A stretch of 64,000 bases of DNA from the NCBI RefSeq assembly GCF_001428105.1, contig NZ_LMSJ01000004.1, forward strand, positions 114,520 to 178,519, given 5' to 3'. Each line of letters opens with the position of its first letter. The stretch's first letter is position 1. The stretch comes from Paenibacillus sp. Soil766 (GTDB lineage: Bacteria; Bacillota; Bacilli; Paenibacillales; NBRC-103111). The notes under the pieces are model-generated. The model saw only the letters and a list, made by a program, of their open reading frames with translations, had not been told where the DNA came from and ran no database searches. This document shows, piece after piece, positions 56,295 through 64,000 of this stretch. A program made the position numbers and the translations under genes.

Positions 56295-59200
56295 GTGCAA
56301 CCTCCCAAAATTGATCCCAGAGACATACCTGATCTGATAGACCAAATGAAGGAAATGGCACCATATTATACGCCAGAGTGGCGATTTACGCCTGAGAACC
56401 CAGATCCAGGTTCAGCGTTATTCCTGATGTTCGCGGATATGTTTCACGACAATATTAAACGATTGAATCGGGTGCCAACGAAGAACCTAATCTCGTTTCT
56501 GAATATGTTCGATGTCACGCTGCTTCCAGCAAGACCGGCTAGCAGTTACCTGACATTTGCATTAAATGAAGGCACGAAAGAATCTGTGTTTATCTCAGCT
56601 GGTACGCAAATTGCCGCTGCATTAGAGGCCGATACGATTCTATATGAAACAGCACGCAGCGCGTTGCTGACGCCGGCTGTGCTCTCGAGCATTTACGTGA
56701 CGAGTCGTAAACAGGATATTATTGTCCGGATCGCAGATGAATTTCTAATCGCTAGTCGTCAAGGTCATGCGTTGCCGAAGAAGCTGTTCCGATTGCAAGA
56801 TGAGGGCAATTTACAGGAACATGCCTTGTATTTGGAGCACAGCTCCCTTTTCACGGTAACCAACCCGGCACAGATTGAGATCGAATTCCGTAACTCGACG
56901 AAACGCTTTGAGGAGTTCGGGATGTCCAGCCAACTGGCAGATCCCGAGCTGACGGAATGGCTGTATGCAACAGCTGATGGCTGGCGAGCATTTGATGCCG
57001 TGGAGGCGAAGGGTAATCGGGTTATTTTGCTCAAAAGTGTCCATGAAGAGCTTGCTCCCAAAGAAGTGAATGGTCAGAGTGGTCGCTGGATTCAATGTCG
57101 ATTAAAGCCACACCAATATGGTCGTACGACACTCGCTGATAGCAGGCTTTCTATGGATCATATTTCTTTCAAAACAGACTATGTAGATACACTTGAAACG
57201 GGCGGTATTCAGCCTGATCAGATGTTTTACAATGATATTGATGCGGATCCTTCGGGGTTCTATCCATTTGGTGATCAATTCGCATTGTATGGCTCCTTTT
57301 ATATTGGTAGTCAGGAAGTATTTACGAAAACCAATGGTGATATTAAGCTGAGCTTCGGGCTGCAGGCGATTGAGAATCGTTTTGGGGCGGAAAACGCGGA
57401 TCCCATTGACTGGAAAATGGTCATGAAGAAGAATAAGTTCGATAAAGCACCTGTCGTGCATGTGACGGTTCTTCAAGTGGCTTGGGAATATTGGAATGGT
57501 ACAACATGGGTGCGGCTGGATGTCGGCAAAGATGCGGAGAAGCTCTTCTACTACCCCTTGCAACAGAAGGTTCGCAAAGAGATTGAGTTCCGCTGTCCGC
57601 CTGATCTCCAGGCTACTTATGTGAACGGGAACGAGAATCGCTGGATCCGAGCACGGATTTTACATATCGAAAATGCGTACATCGCGCAGGCTTTATATTT
57701 ATCACCTTGGATAGACGAAGTAGCGCTGACGTATCAGTATGAGGATCGCCTTTATCAAGCGGGACGCTGTTTGTCCTTCAACAACACGGTTTACGAGGAA
57801 CGGACCAAGCATAGCCGTCAATTGGCAGGCGGATTTGAACCCTTCCAGCCATTGGAAGGCAGCCATCCGGCGTTATGTTTTTCTTTTGATACACCGCCTG
57901 TGCGAGGTCCGATTTCGATATTCGTTTCTATTAAACAGCAACGATTCTCGGAGCATGACATTCCTATGTTGGAGTGGGAGTATTTGCGAGCAGGCTTGCT
58001 CCCAGGTACCCCACCAGAGTGGGTGGTACTCAAGGTTATCGATGAAACGAATGGCTTGACGCAAAGCGGCACGGTACAGTTCGTGGGTCCATCTGATTTT
58101 GCAGCTGCCTCACTATTCGGTCAAGATGGTTACTGGATTCGGGCTACAAATCGGGATGATATCTATGATGATGTGACGGGGAATGTACAGATTCCGACGA
58201 TTCAGGGCGTGTATATGAATACGGTTCATGTCCTCCAGCAGGAGACTATTACAGGTGAGGTTCCAGAGGTCAAGGGACTGGAAGAAACGGAATATCAGTT
58301 AGCCAGACAAGGAATCGTATCAGAAGAAGTATGGGTAGATGAGACTGAATTCATCACAGAAGAGGATATCTCGGAATACGAGTTATCTGGAACGCCACTC
58401 ATGGACATTCGACGTGATTCAGAGGGCAACATTCTGCAGGTATGGGTTCGTTGGACGGCTGTTCGTGATTTGACGTTATCGGGTAACCGAGATCGACATT
58501 ATGTGATTGATCACACCTTCGGACGGATACGGGTAGGGGATGGCGTTCATGGGATGCACCCGCCGAAGGGCGGACTAGAGCAAATGAAGGTTACCTACCA
58601 AGTTACAATGGGTCAAATCGGCAATGTGGCTGCTCGTCAGATCAATCAAATGCAGGATTCGATTGCTTTTGTGGGTGAGGTGTATAATCCTGAGCCCGCA
58701 TCGGGCGGTTGTCAGGCCGAGAAGCTGGAGTCTGCGCTAGTGCGGGGGCCGGAGCTGTTGAAGCATCGTAACCGCGCCGTTTCGTCCAAAGACTATGAGT
58801 GGCTGGCTAGAGAAGCCTACCCGAACATTGCGAAGGTGACGTGTATTCCGAATCGGAATGCGTATATGCAGAAAGAAATCGGAGCGATGACGCTTGTTAT
58901 TTTGCCAAAAGAGGGCCAACAAGGCAGTTCAACGTTTCCTGAGCTGAAAAAACAGGTAGAACGATTCATTCTGGGGCGTGCTTCAAGTCTGGTTGCTTTC
59001 CCAGAACGCTTACAGGTCATTGAGCCGGTATATATGGAAATATCGGTTTCTGCTATTGTCGCTGTTGAAGGAATGGATACGGTCGTTCTCACGGAAATAC
59101 AGGCGATTGAGAAATTAAATCGATTCCTTGACCCGTTGACTGGACATTTTGATAATAAAGGTTGGGCGATCGGTGCGCAGATTCATCCTTCCGTCTTTTA

Positions 59201-59369
59201 TGCGCTGTTGAAATCGATTCGGGCGATCTCCCATGTCGAAAAGTTGTATATGACTGTCTACAAAATTGAAGACGGTGAGCGTGTGGAGTTAGATGTTAAT
59301 CGTCTGCCTACGCTGCCGCATAGCATTATTGTGAGTGGAAAGCACAAGGTGGTTGTGAACGTACTTTAG
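56295..59369 (+). CDS. Large baseplate wedge protein, baseplate J/gp6-like (1024 aa)
   Basis: Baseplate wedge component (Pvc11 class). Starts with GTG behind GAGAGGAGGTGG. N-terminal KIDPRDIPDLIDQMKEMAPYYTPEW and EWRFTPENPDPGSALFLMFADMFHDNIKRLNRVP are typical CIS wedge openings; a long beta-rich middle (200-750) follows; the C-terminal baseplate-J domain begins around GGCQAEKLESALVRGPELLKHRNRAVSSKDYEWLAREAYPNIAKV. Longer than phage J proteins but usual for eCIS. A second related protein is encoded next. Confidence 0.92.
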   Translation: MQPPKIDPRDIPDLIDQMKEMAPYYTPEWRFTPENPDPGSALFLMFADMFHDNIKRLNRVPTKNLISFLNMFDVTLLPARPASSYLTFALNEGTKESVFISAGTQIAAALEADTILYETARSALLTPAVLSSIYVTSRKQDIIVRIADEFLIASRQGHALPKKLFRLQDEGNLQEHALYLEHSSLFTVTNPAQIEIEFRNSTKRFEEFGMSSQLADPELTEWLYATADGWRAFDAVEAKGNRVILLKSVHEELAPKEVNGQSGRWIQCRLKPHQYGRTTLADSRLSMDHISFKTDYVDTLETGGIQPDQMFYNDIDADPSGFYPFGDQFALYGSFYIGSQEVFTKTNGDIKLSFGLQAIENRFGAENADPIDWKMVMKKNKFDKAPVVHVTVLQVAWEYWNGTTWVRLDVGKDAEKLFYYPLQQKVRKEIEFRCPPDLQATYVNGNENRWIRARILHIENAYIAQALYLSPWIDEVALTYQYEDRLYQAGRCLSFNNTVYEERTKHSRQLAGGFEPFQPLEGSHPALCFSFDTPPVRGPISIFVSIKQQRFSEHDIPMLEWEYLRAGLLPGTPPEWVVLKVIDETNGLTQSGTVQFVGPSDFAAASLFGQDGYWIRATNRDDIYDDVTGNVQIPTIQGVYMNTVHVLQQETITGEVPEVKGLEETEYQLARQGIVSEEVWVDETEFITEEDISEYELSGTPLMDIRRDSEGNILQVWVRWTAVRDLTLSGNRDRHYVIDHTFGRIRVGDGVHGMHPPKGGLEQMKVTYQVTMGQIGNVAARQINQMQDSIAFVGEVYNPEPASGGCQAEKLESALVRGPELLKHRNRAVSSKDYEWLAREAYPNIAKVTCIPNRNAYMQKEIGAMTLVILPKEGQQGSSTFPELKKQVERFILGRASSLVAFPERLQVIEPVYMEISVSAIVAVEGMDTVVLTEIQAIEKLNRFLDPLTGHFDNKGWAIGAQIHPSVFYALLKSIRAISHVEKLYMTVYKIEDGERVELDVNRLPTLPHSIIVSGKHKVVVNVL

Positions 59370-59429
59370 GAGAAAAGAGTATGCTTACGGAGTCAGTTTT
59401 CTAACGAAACTTTTAGGAGGTGAGCACAA

Positions 59430-61670
59430 GTGCTGCCAATTCCCAATTTAGATGACCGGATGTTTGAACAAATGGTGATGGAGGCGCGGAAGTCGATTCC
59501 GAAGCTATTTCCAGAATGGACAGACGAGAATGAGCATGATCCTGGGATCACGCTGCTGGAGCTGATGTCATGGATGACTGAGATGCAGCAGTATTACTTA
59601 AATCGGGTGACGGAGCGCAGTGAACGTAAGTTTCTAAAACTGTTGGGGATTCGTCCTCGCGATGCTGTGTCTGCGGTTTGCGATGTGACGTTTACTGGCG
59701 CTACGCAGCAGCTTGTGCTCCCTAAAGGGACACCGTTGTCCGCGATGGATCTGCGTTTTGAGACGCAGGGAACGGTACAGTTAGTACCAGCTGCATTGGA
59801 GAAGGTACTCGTTCGTACGGAAACGGCAGCTGCCGATTATACGTCGAACAATCAGGCCCAAATTGCTTACTATGCTTTTGGCGCTGATGCCCGCAAAGGT
59901 GCTCATCTATATCTCGGATTCGATCAGGCATTGCCAATGGAAACGGAGATTTCGATCTATTTTAATCTGTTTGACCGCTACCCTGTGACCGTAAGTCACC
60001 AAGCTGAGAAGATGGCGCCGATGATTTCATCAGCCAAAGTAGCTTGGTCCTTCGCAGGTGCAGGCGGAGATGGACAGTCGGAGAGCTGGCTGCCGATTGA
60101 GCCAAAGAGTGATACGACGGTTCATCTATCGCAAAGCGGTGAGTTTAAGTTCTTCATTACTTCAGAGATGAAGCCGCTGTCCTTGTATCCGGCTGATGAC
60201 TGTGGCCGCTATTGGCTCTGTTGTACATTGGCGGAGGATGGCTATGAGCTGGCTCCCAAAATTGAGAAGATTACGCTCAATGCCGTTAAAGCAGTTGAGC
60301 AGGAAACCTTCAGCGAGGTGACGGCTTTCAATTCTTCAGGAGAGCCAGGTCAGAGCTTCGAGCTTAGCTCGCATCTTGCTTATAACGGCCTGCACACGAT
60401 TCAGGTGCTGGACGAGCAGGGCCGTTGGCGCGACTGGCACACGGTCGCTGACTTAAGTGCTTGCGGGCCAACTGATCTCTGCTGCGAGCTACAGCAGGAT
60501 TCGGCCCGTCGGACGACCCGTCTTCGCTTCGGCAACGGGGTGCACGGCAGTCTCCCGCCGCAGGGTGCGAAGCGGGTGCGGCTTGTTGCATACACGGCTG
60601 AGTTTGACTACAGCCGGTATGTGGGAGGCAGTAAAGGTCTGCCTGGGCAGACCTTTGAGATCAGTCGCGGACGCGTATACAAGCCTAGCAGCATGCTGCT
60701 GCAGGTTGGTTACCGTCCGCGGGGCGAGGATGGCTTCGTCTGGGACGATTGGACGGCCGTGGATGACTTCGATAACTCGAAGTCGACGGACCGGCACTAC
60801 GTCTACGACGCCACTGCAGGCACGATCCGCTTCGGGAATAACGAAGCGGGGTTAGTGCCGCGCAAGTCCGGGGAACCGAATATTCGGTTCCTGTCCTTGC
60901 AGGCAGGGGGCGGTGCACGAGGCAACGTGAAGGACGGCCTCGTGACGGGCGTTGGCTCCACAGCTACGCCAGGCGTGAGCGTGACGAATCCGTTCCCGGC
61001 GCGCGGCGGCCTGGAGGCGGAGACGCTCGCGCAAGCGAAGCTGCGCGTGCAGCGAGAGCTGGCTGCGCCAACGCGCGCGGTGACCGCCGAGGACTACGAG
61101 GCGCTCGCGAAGGCGGCGCCGGGTCTCCGCGTCGCGCGGGTGAAGGCAATCCCCCTGTATAAGCCGGGGATGCGGGATTTCCCACGGGTATCGGCGCCGG
61201 CGCAGATGACCGTGGTGGTTGTGCCTTACAGCGAAAGCGATAAGCCGAAAGCTGGCAAGGGCTTCTTGCAGACGATCAAGCTGCATCTGGATCGGCATCG
61301 GCTTCTGACAACGGAGCTGCATGTCATTCCAGCGGAGTATATTAAGATTACCGTCCACGCTGTCGTGGTGATGGAGCCGAAGTATAAGAATGAGCAACGG
61401 CGCATCGCGCTTGAGCTCAGAAATCTCCTTCAGCCCATGGATCACGGGCAGGGTGCAGAGGGCTGGCGTTTTGGGCGCACCGTGTACAAGGGTGATATTT
61501 ACGGCATCATTTCCCGAATCAAAGGTGTCGTCTATGTGCAGGACATCTGGCTCGATGCCGAAGGGACGGGCTTTCATAAGGATGGCGCAGGGGATATTCA
61601 TATCCCGCCTTATGCGCTAGTTTACTCCGGCAATCATGAGATCGAGACGATCAGTCAGACCGATTTGTAG
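59430..61670 (+). CDS. Putative baseplate assembly protein (TIGR02243-like, 746 aa)
   Basis: Second wedge-type protein. GTG start behind AGGAGGTGAG. N-terminal LPIPNLDDRMFEQMVMEARKSIPKLFPEWTDENEHDPGITLLELMSWMTEMQQYYLNRVTE, middle beta domains (RFGNGVHGSLPPQGAKRVRLVAYTAEF), and a J-like C-terminal region GGLEAETLAQAKLRVQRELAAPTRAVTAEDYEALAKAAPGLRVARVKAIP. It aligns by eye with the C-terminal half of the 1024-residue neighbour, so the two are paralogous halves of the wedge. GC-rich around 60980-61140. Confidence 0.92.
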   Translation: MLPIPNLDDRMFEQMVMEARKSIPKLFPEWTDENEHDPGITLLELMSWMTEMQQYYLNRVTERSERKFLKLLGIRPRDAVSAVCDVTFTGATQQLVLPKGTPLSAMDLRFETQGTVQLVPAALEKVLVRTETAAADYTSNNQAQIAYYAFGADARKGAHLYLGFDQALPMETEISIYFNLFDRYPVTVSHQAEKMAPMISSAKVAWSFAGAGGDGQSESWLPIEPKSDTTVHLSQSGEFKFFITSEMKPLSLYPADDCGRYWLCCTLAEDGYELAPKIEKITLNAVKAVEQETFSEVTAFNSSGEPGQSFELSSHLAYNGLHTIQVLDEQGRWRDWHTVADLSACGPTDLCCELQQDSARRTTRLRFGNGVHGSLPPQGAKRVRLVAYTAEFDYSRYVGGSKGLPGQTFEISRGRVYKPSSMLLQVGYRPRGEDGFVWDDWTAVDDFDNSKSTDRHYVYDATAGTIRFGNNEAGLVPRKSGEPNIRFLSLQAGGGARGNVKDGLVTGVGSTATPGVSVTNPFPARGGLEAETLAQAKLRVQRELAAPTRAVTAEDYEALAKAAPGLRVARVKAIPLYKPGMRDFPRVSAPAQMTVVVVPYSESDKPKAGKGFLQTIKLHLDRHRLLTTELHVIPAEYIKITVHAVVVMEPKYKNEQRRIALELRNLLQPMDHGQGAEGWRFGRTVYKGDIYGIISRIKGVVYVQDIWLDAEGTGFHKDGAGDIHIPPYALVYSGNHEIETISQTDL

Positions 61671-61750
61671 TTGTAGAAGTAACCCAACGCGCGCGCGAAT
61701 TTTAGGTGCCAGATGCAGCCTAGGCATGACGTCGGTCATACTCACGTGAA

Positions 61751-61786
61751 GTAAAAGTAAAAGTAAAAGTAAAAGTAAAAGTAAAA
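61751..61786. repeat. Hexanucleotide array (GTAAAA)6
   Basis: Six perfect copies followed by degenerate GTAGAA, TTAGAA and GTAGAG units. Confidence 0.95.
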
Positions 61787-61884
61787 GTAGAATTAGAAGT
61801 AGAGAGTGCTTCGACTACTAACTGTCAAGTTGATGGATGAAAAGTAGAAGTATAGTCAGTTGAGCAGCTAGTTTTCAAATAACT

Positions 61885-61956
61885 GTAAAATATACAGCTA
61901 ATTTTCCCGTATGACCTGAGATTTTGCGATTAGATGGAAAATGTACAGTTAATTTG
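61885..61956. repeat. Pair of about 20-nt direct repeats
   Basis: AAAATATACAGCTAATTTT (from 61887) and AAAATGTACAGTTAATTTG (from 61938) differ at only three bases; spacing 51 bp. An AT-rich intergenic element that I believe recurs in Paenibacillus genomes. Confidence 0.7.
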
Positions 61957-62010
61957 AGCATAATTGGTCGTTTAGTGGTTTGGGGCGGCGGAGAATAGGT
62001 TAGGCGGTTG

Positions 62011-62070
62011 ACTTGAACTTGAACTTGAACTTGAACTTGAACTTGAACTTGAACTTGAACTTGAACTTGA
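62011..62070. repeat. Hexanucleotide array (ACTTGA)10
   Basis: Ten perfect copies, 60 bp, ending 36 bp before the start codon of the next CIS gene. The plus frames contain stops, so it is not coding on that strand. Perfect identity suggests recent expansion. Confidence 0.97.
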
Positions 62071-62106
62071 TTTGCCCCAAAAACCATAGAAACGAGGTGA
62101 CGAACG

Positions 62107-64000
62107 ATGCAGGATGGACAAACGTTTTTTTCGCTAAATAAGAGAATGGATTGGGAAGAGGGCTTTGATGCGAATGTGCATATGCTGGAGCAGGGTTTTT
62201 CGATTCAGCAGTCGGAGAAGTACAGCATTCATCGCATCGTTCGCACGGATGAGTTGGATGGAATTCCGCCCATTTGCGATATGACGGTGGGTCCTGGAAG
62301 GAAGCTAATTCTGCTAGATGAGTCAGCGAATGTGTGGATTTATGATGACGAAAGCCGACACAGGGAGCTACTGTTTCGCCATGGTCACGAATTATTCAGC
62401 TCGCAAGCGATGCTTGCATCAATGTCGGATCTTCTTGTGATTGCTGATAGTAGTGAGGGTACGGAGAGAAGGCTTGCTGTCTACTCCATCTCGAATGGTC
62501 AAACCATGTGGGCAGTTAAAGATTGGGATGGTTTAGGTTTATATCCACTGTCACTGAATACGAAGCTTCAGACCGCGAATACGCTATTTATGGCGGTTCC
62601 TTTGGACATTGCGGTTGGTATGAATGGAAGTCCCGAAGTCCCGAAGGACGGTCGGATTGGCATTATTCAGTGGAACTCGGCTGGTGAAGTGATACATGTG
62701 TATGAACATGATGCACATCGTATGCCAGAAGCGATTCCGATTTCGAAGCTGCAGGATCGCTATTTTACTGCGGCGGCAGATGGCACTATTGCCCTGCTGG
62801 ATAACCAGCTTCGGACGGTAACGGTGTTCCATGAAGATGGGCGAGAGCCATTCCTTTTCCAATTGGAGCAGGAGGGGCGATTTGCCGGTATTTCCATTGA
62901 TACGAATCATAATCTCTATATAGGGGATAGCGGTTACGCGCAGCAAGAAGGTGTGACGGAGCGGTTTATTTTAAAATATCGCGGTAACGGCACCCCCTTA
63001 GACAAGGTAACAGGCTTCCGAGGACGAACGGATAAATTAGTGCAGGATGGACGCAATCGCCTGTATGTGTTTGATCGGATGAGCGGTCAGATTAGCTTGC
63101 TGGACCTTCGAGCTCGAACGATGCTGCTGGAGGATACGCAGTTGCCGGAGGCCGTGTACTTCTCTGCGGATCTTGATACGACGGAAACTGAGACGACATG
63201 GCACAAAATACGGCTGGAAGCGGATATTCCAGAGGAGACGCAGGTTCGGTTTTCGTATTATGCCTCGGATGAAAGTGAAGGGATGGTGGATGGGGATTAC
63301 GTAAATCTCACCAATTATTTCACAGATCCAGATATCTCAGTCAAAGAAAAGCTAAGAGCGACGCGCGACCTATGGTCAGAGCCGATTCTGAATCCGAAGG
63401 ATGCGTTGCTGATGCATGCGAAGGGTCGATATCTCTGGTTCAAAATCGAGCTCGTTGGCAGTGAGCAGAAATCACCGTTTATTCGTAAGTTGAGAGTGTA
63501 CTACCCGCGCACTTCACTGATCGCGTATTTGCCGCCGATGTATCAACAGGATGAGGAACATAGCCCTTTCTTGGAGCGATTCCTAGCGATGTTTAGTACG
63601 TTTTTTGACGATATGGAAGATACGATTGATCGAATTTCGGGTCATTTTGATCCAGATGCGGTGTCGGGGCCGTACTTAGAATGGTTAGGCGGTTGGCTTG
63701 CCATTACGGAGCACGAGGCCTGGGGTGAGAAGAAGCTGAGAGAGCTAATCAAGCGGGCACCTGAACTTTATAAGCTGCGGGGTACGCGCGAAGGCTTGAT
63801 GAATATGCTGCATATTTACACGGGCGCTGAGCCTTTCATACTAGAATATTTTCAATTTAAGCAAATGCAAGAAACGTCAGAACTGCGGCAACTGTTCACC
63901 CAGTTATATGGTGATAATCCGTATACCTTCTGCGTGCTGTTAAGGCCAGAGAGTGTGCGTACAGATGAGCAGCGCTTAGTTATTGAGCACATTATTGAAG
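62107..64000 (+). CDS. CIS tail protein with beta-propeller-like N-terminus and TIGR02242-type domain (3' end cut)
   Basis: Open from ATG 62107 (ACGAGGTGACG RBS) to the window edge, 631 codons visible. Residues about 60-350 show repeated propeller-like blades (RKLILLDESANVWIYDDES, TIALLDNQLRTVTVFHEDG, NHNLYIGDSG, NRLYVFDRMSGQISLLDL). About 470-600 carry the phage tail protein I / TIGR02242 pattern: LIAYLPPMYQQDEEHSPFLERFLAMFSTFFDDMEDTIDRISGHFDP...YLEWLGGWLAI...LRELIKRAPELYKLRGTREGLMNMLHIYTG. This corresponds to the Pvc12/gp7-like wedge component. The C-terminus and following genes (fibres, tip, cargo) lie outside. Confidence 0.88.
   Translation, partial: MQDGQTFFSLNKRMDWEEGFDANVHMLEQGFSIQQSEKYSIHRIVRTDELDGIPPICDMTVGPGRKLILLDESANVWIYDDESRHRELLFRHGHELFSSQAMLASMSDLLVIADSSEGTERRLAVYSISNGQTMWAVKDWDGLGLYPLSLNTKLQTANTLFMAVPLDIAVGMNGSPEVPKDGRIGIIQWNSAGEVIHVYEHDAHRMPEAIPISKLQDRYFTAAADGTIALLDNQLRTVTVFHEDGREPFLFQLEQEGRFAGISIDTNHNLYIGDSGYAQQEGVTERFILKYRGNGTPLDKVTGFRGRTDKLVQDGRNRLYVFDRMSGQISLLDLRARTMLLEDTQLPEAVYFSADLDTTETETTWHKIRLEADIPEETQVRFSYYASDESEGMVDGDYVNLTNYFTDPDISVKEKLRATRDLWSEPILNPKDALLMHAKGRYLWFKIELVGSEQKSPFIRKLRVYYPRTSLIAYLPPMYQQDEEHSPFLERFLAMFSTFFDDMEDTIDRISGHFDPDAVSGPYLEWLGGWLAITEHEAWGEKKLRELIKRAPELYKLRGTREGLMNMLHIYTGAEPFILEYFQFKQMQETSELRQLFTQLYGDNPYTFCVLLRPESVRTDEQRLVIEHIIE

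Larger units (their letters stand above)
61671..62106. other. 436-bp intergenic gap inside the CIS operon, repeat-rich
   Basis: The longest noncoding gap among the CIS structural genes. It holds two hexanucleotide arrays and a pair of 20-nt direct repeats (listed separately), but no ORF with an RBS and no clear terminator. A promoter could lie here, but no convincing -10 was identified. Confidence 0.7.

Noticed and set aside
61875..62087. Minus-strand ORF encoding a Gln-Val repeat
   Set aside because: It is only the translation of the (ACTTGA)10 array and flanks; no RBS and no homologous features.
40243..64000. Cluster interpreted as a prophage
   Set aside because: No capsid, portal, terminase, lysis, repressor or integrase genes and no att-like flanks; ATPase plus DUF4255 is typical of dedicated CIS.
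40243..64000. Cluster interpreted as a type VI secretion system
   Set aside because: No TssJLM membrane complex or ClpV; the organism appears Gram-positive; the sheath is of the phage/eCIS type.

Overview
The window looks like chromosomal DNA of a spore-forming, S-layer-bearing member of the Paenibacillaceae (most likely Paenibacillus). The evidence is a GerA/GerC/GerB germinant-receptor operon, a Spo0M homologue, an SLH-domain protein, YqkE, a c-di-AMP (ydaO) riboswitch in front of a KimA-type transporter, Bacillus-style Rex, CcpA and SigW sites, AGGAGG-type ribosome binding sites and moderate GC. No rRNA, tRNA, CRISPR array, transposase or integrase was found.

Left part (1-40 kb) is mostly housekeeping and accessory chromosome. 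1-3.9 kb: germinant receptor operon, with the A gene cut by the window edge. 4.1-7.0 kb: sensor kinase and response regulator. 7.0-9.9 kb (minus): YVTN-propeller lipoprotein and SLH protein. 10.2-11.1 kb (minus): small membrane protein and a secreted protein broken by two compensating A-run frameshifts. 11.4-14.7 kb: BioY diverging from EcfA and an EcfA-EcfT fusion across a BirA-like operator. 15.0-16.0 kb: polysaccharide deacetylase. 16.1-19.5 kb (minus): ABC exporter fused to a cyclic-nucleotide-binding domain, two GNAT-like proteins and an unrecognised 33-residue ORF translationally coupled to one of them. 19.6-24.2 kb: EcsC-family protein, GbsR-type regulator and a glycine-betaine OpuA transporter. 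24.4-25.6 kb: NDH-2 NADH dehydrogenase behind two Rex operators. 26.2-33.3 kb: MFS transporter, GNAT, riboswitch with kimA, yqkE and two more deacetylases. 33.5-40.1 kb: polytopic transporter, DUF1801, SRPBCC, Spo0M, NUDIX, DUF1284, a divergent SRAP protein and a diguanylate cyclase.

Right part (40.2-64 kb) is one phage-tail-like contractile injection system (CIS), all on the plus strand and running off the right edge. In order: AAA+ ATPase, DUF4255 tail-terminator-like protein, regulatory-like beta-sandwich protein, sheath, tube, tail-assembly protein, a DUF6760-like ORF with no start codon, a second tube-type protein, a 1904-residue low-complexity protein in the tape-measure region, LysM baseplate hub, gpD-like and gpV-like spike proteins, gp25, two large baseplate-J-type proteins and a TIGR02242-like tail protein (partial). 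There is no capsid, portal, terminase, lysis or integration gene, so this is a dedicated CIS and not a prophage.

The most notable observations are in the CIS. The tail-assembly ORF carries a canonical T TTT TTG slippery heptamer five codons before its stop, and the -1 frame then reads straight into the DUF6760-like domain, which has no usable start. This has the layout of the lambda G/GT programmed frameshift. The giant protein combines two AT-hook/NLS-like basic motifs, about 14 copies of a hydrophobic-Q-R motif, 15-residue and 3-residue tandem repeats, and a 3' coding segment made of a chain of at least nine different perfect palindromes.
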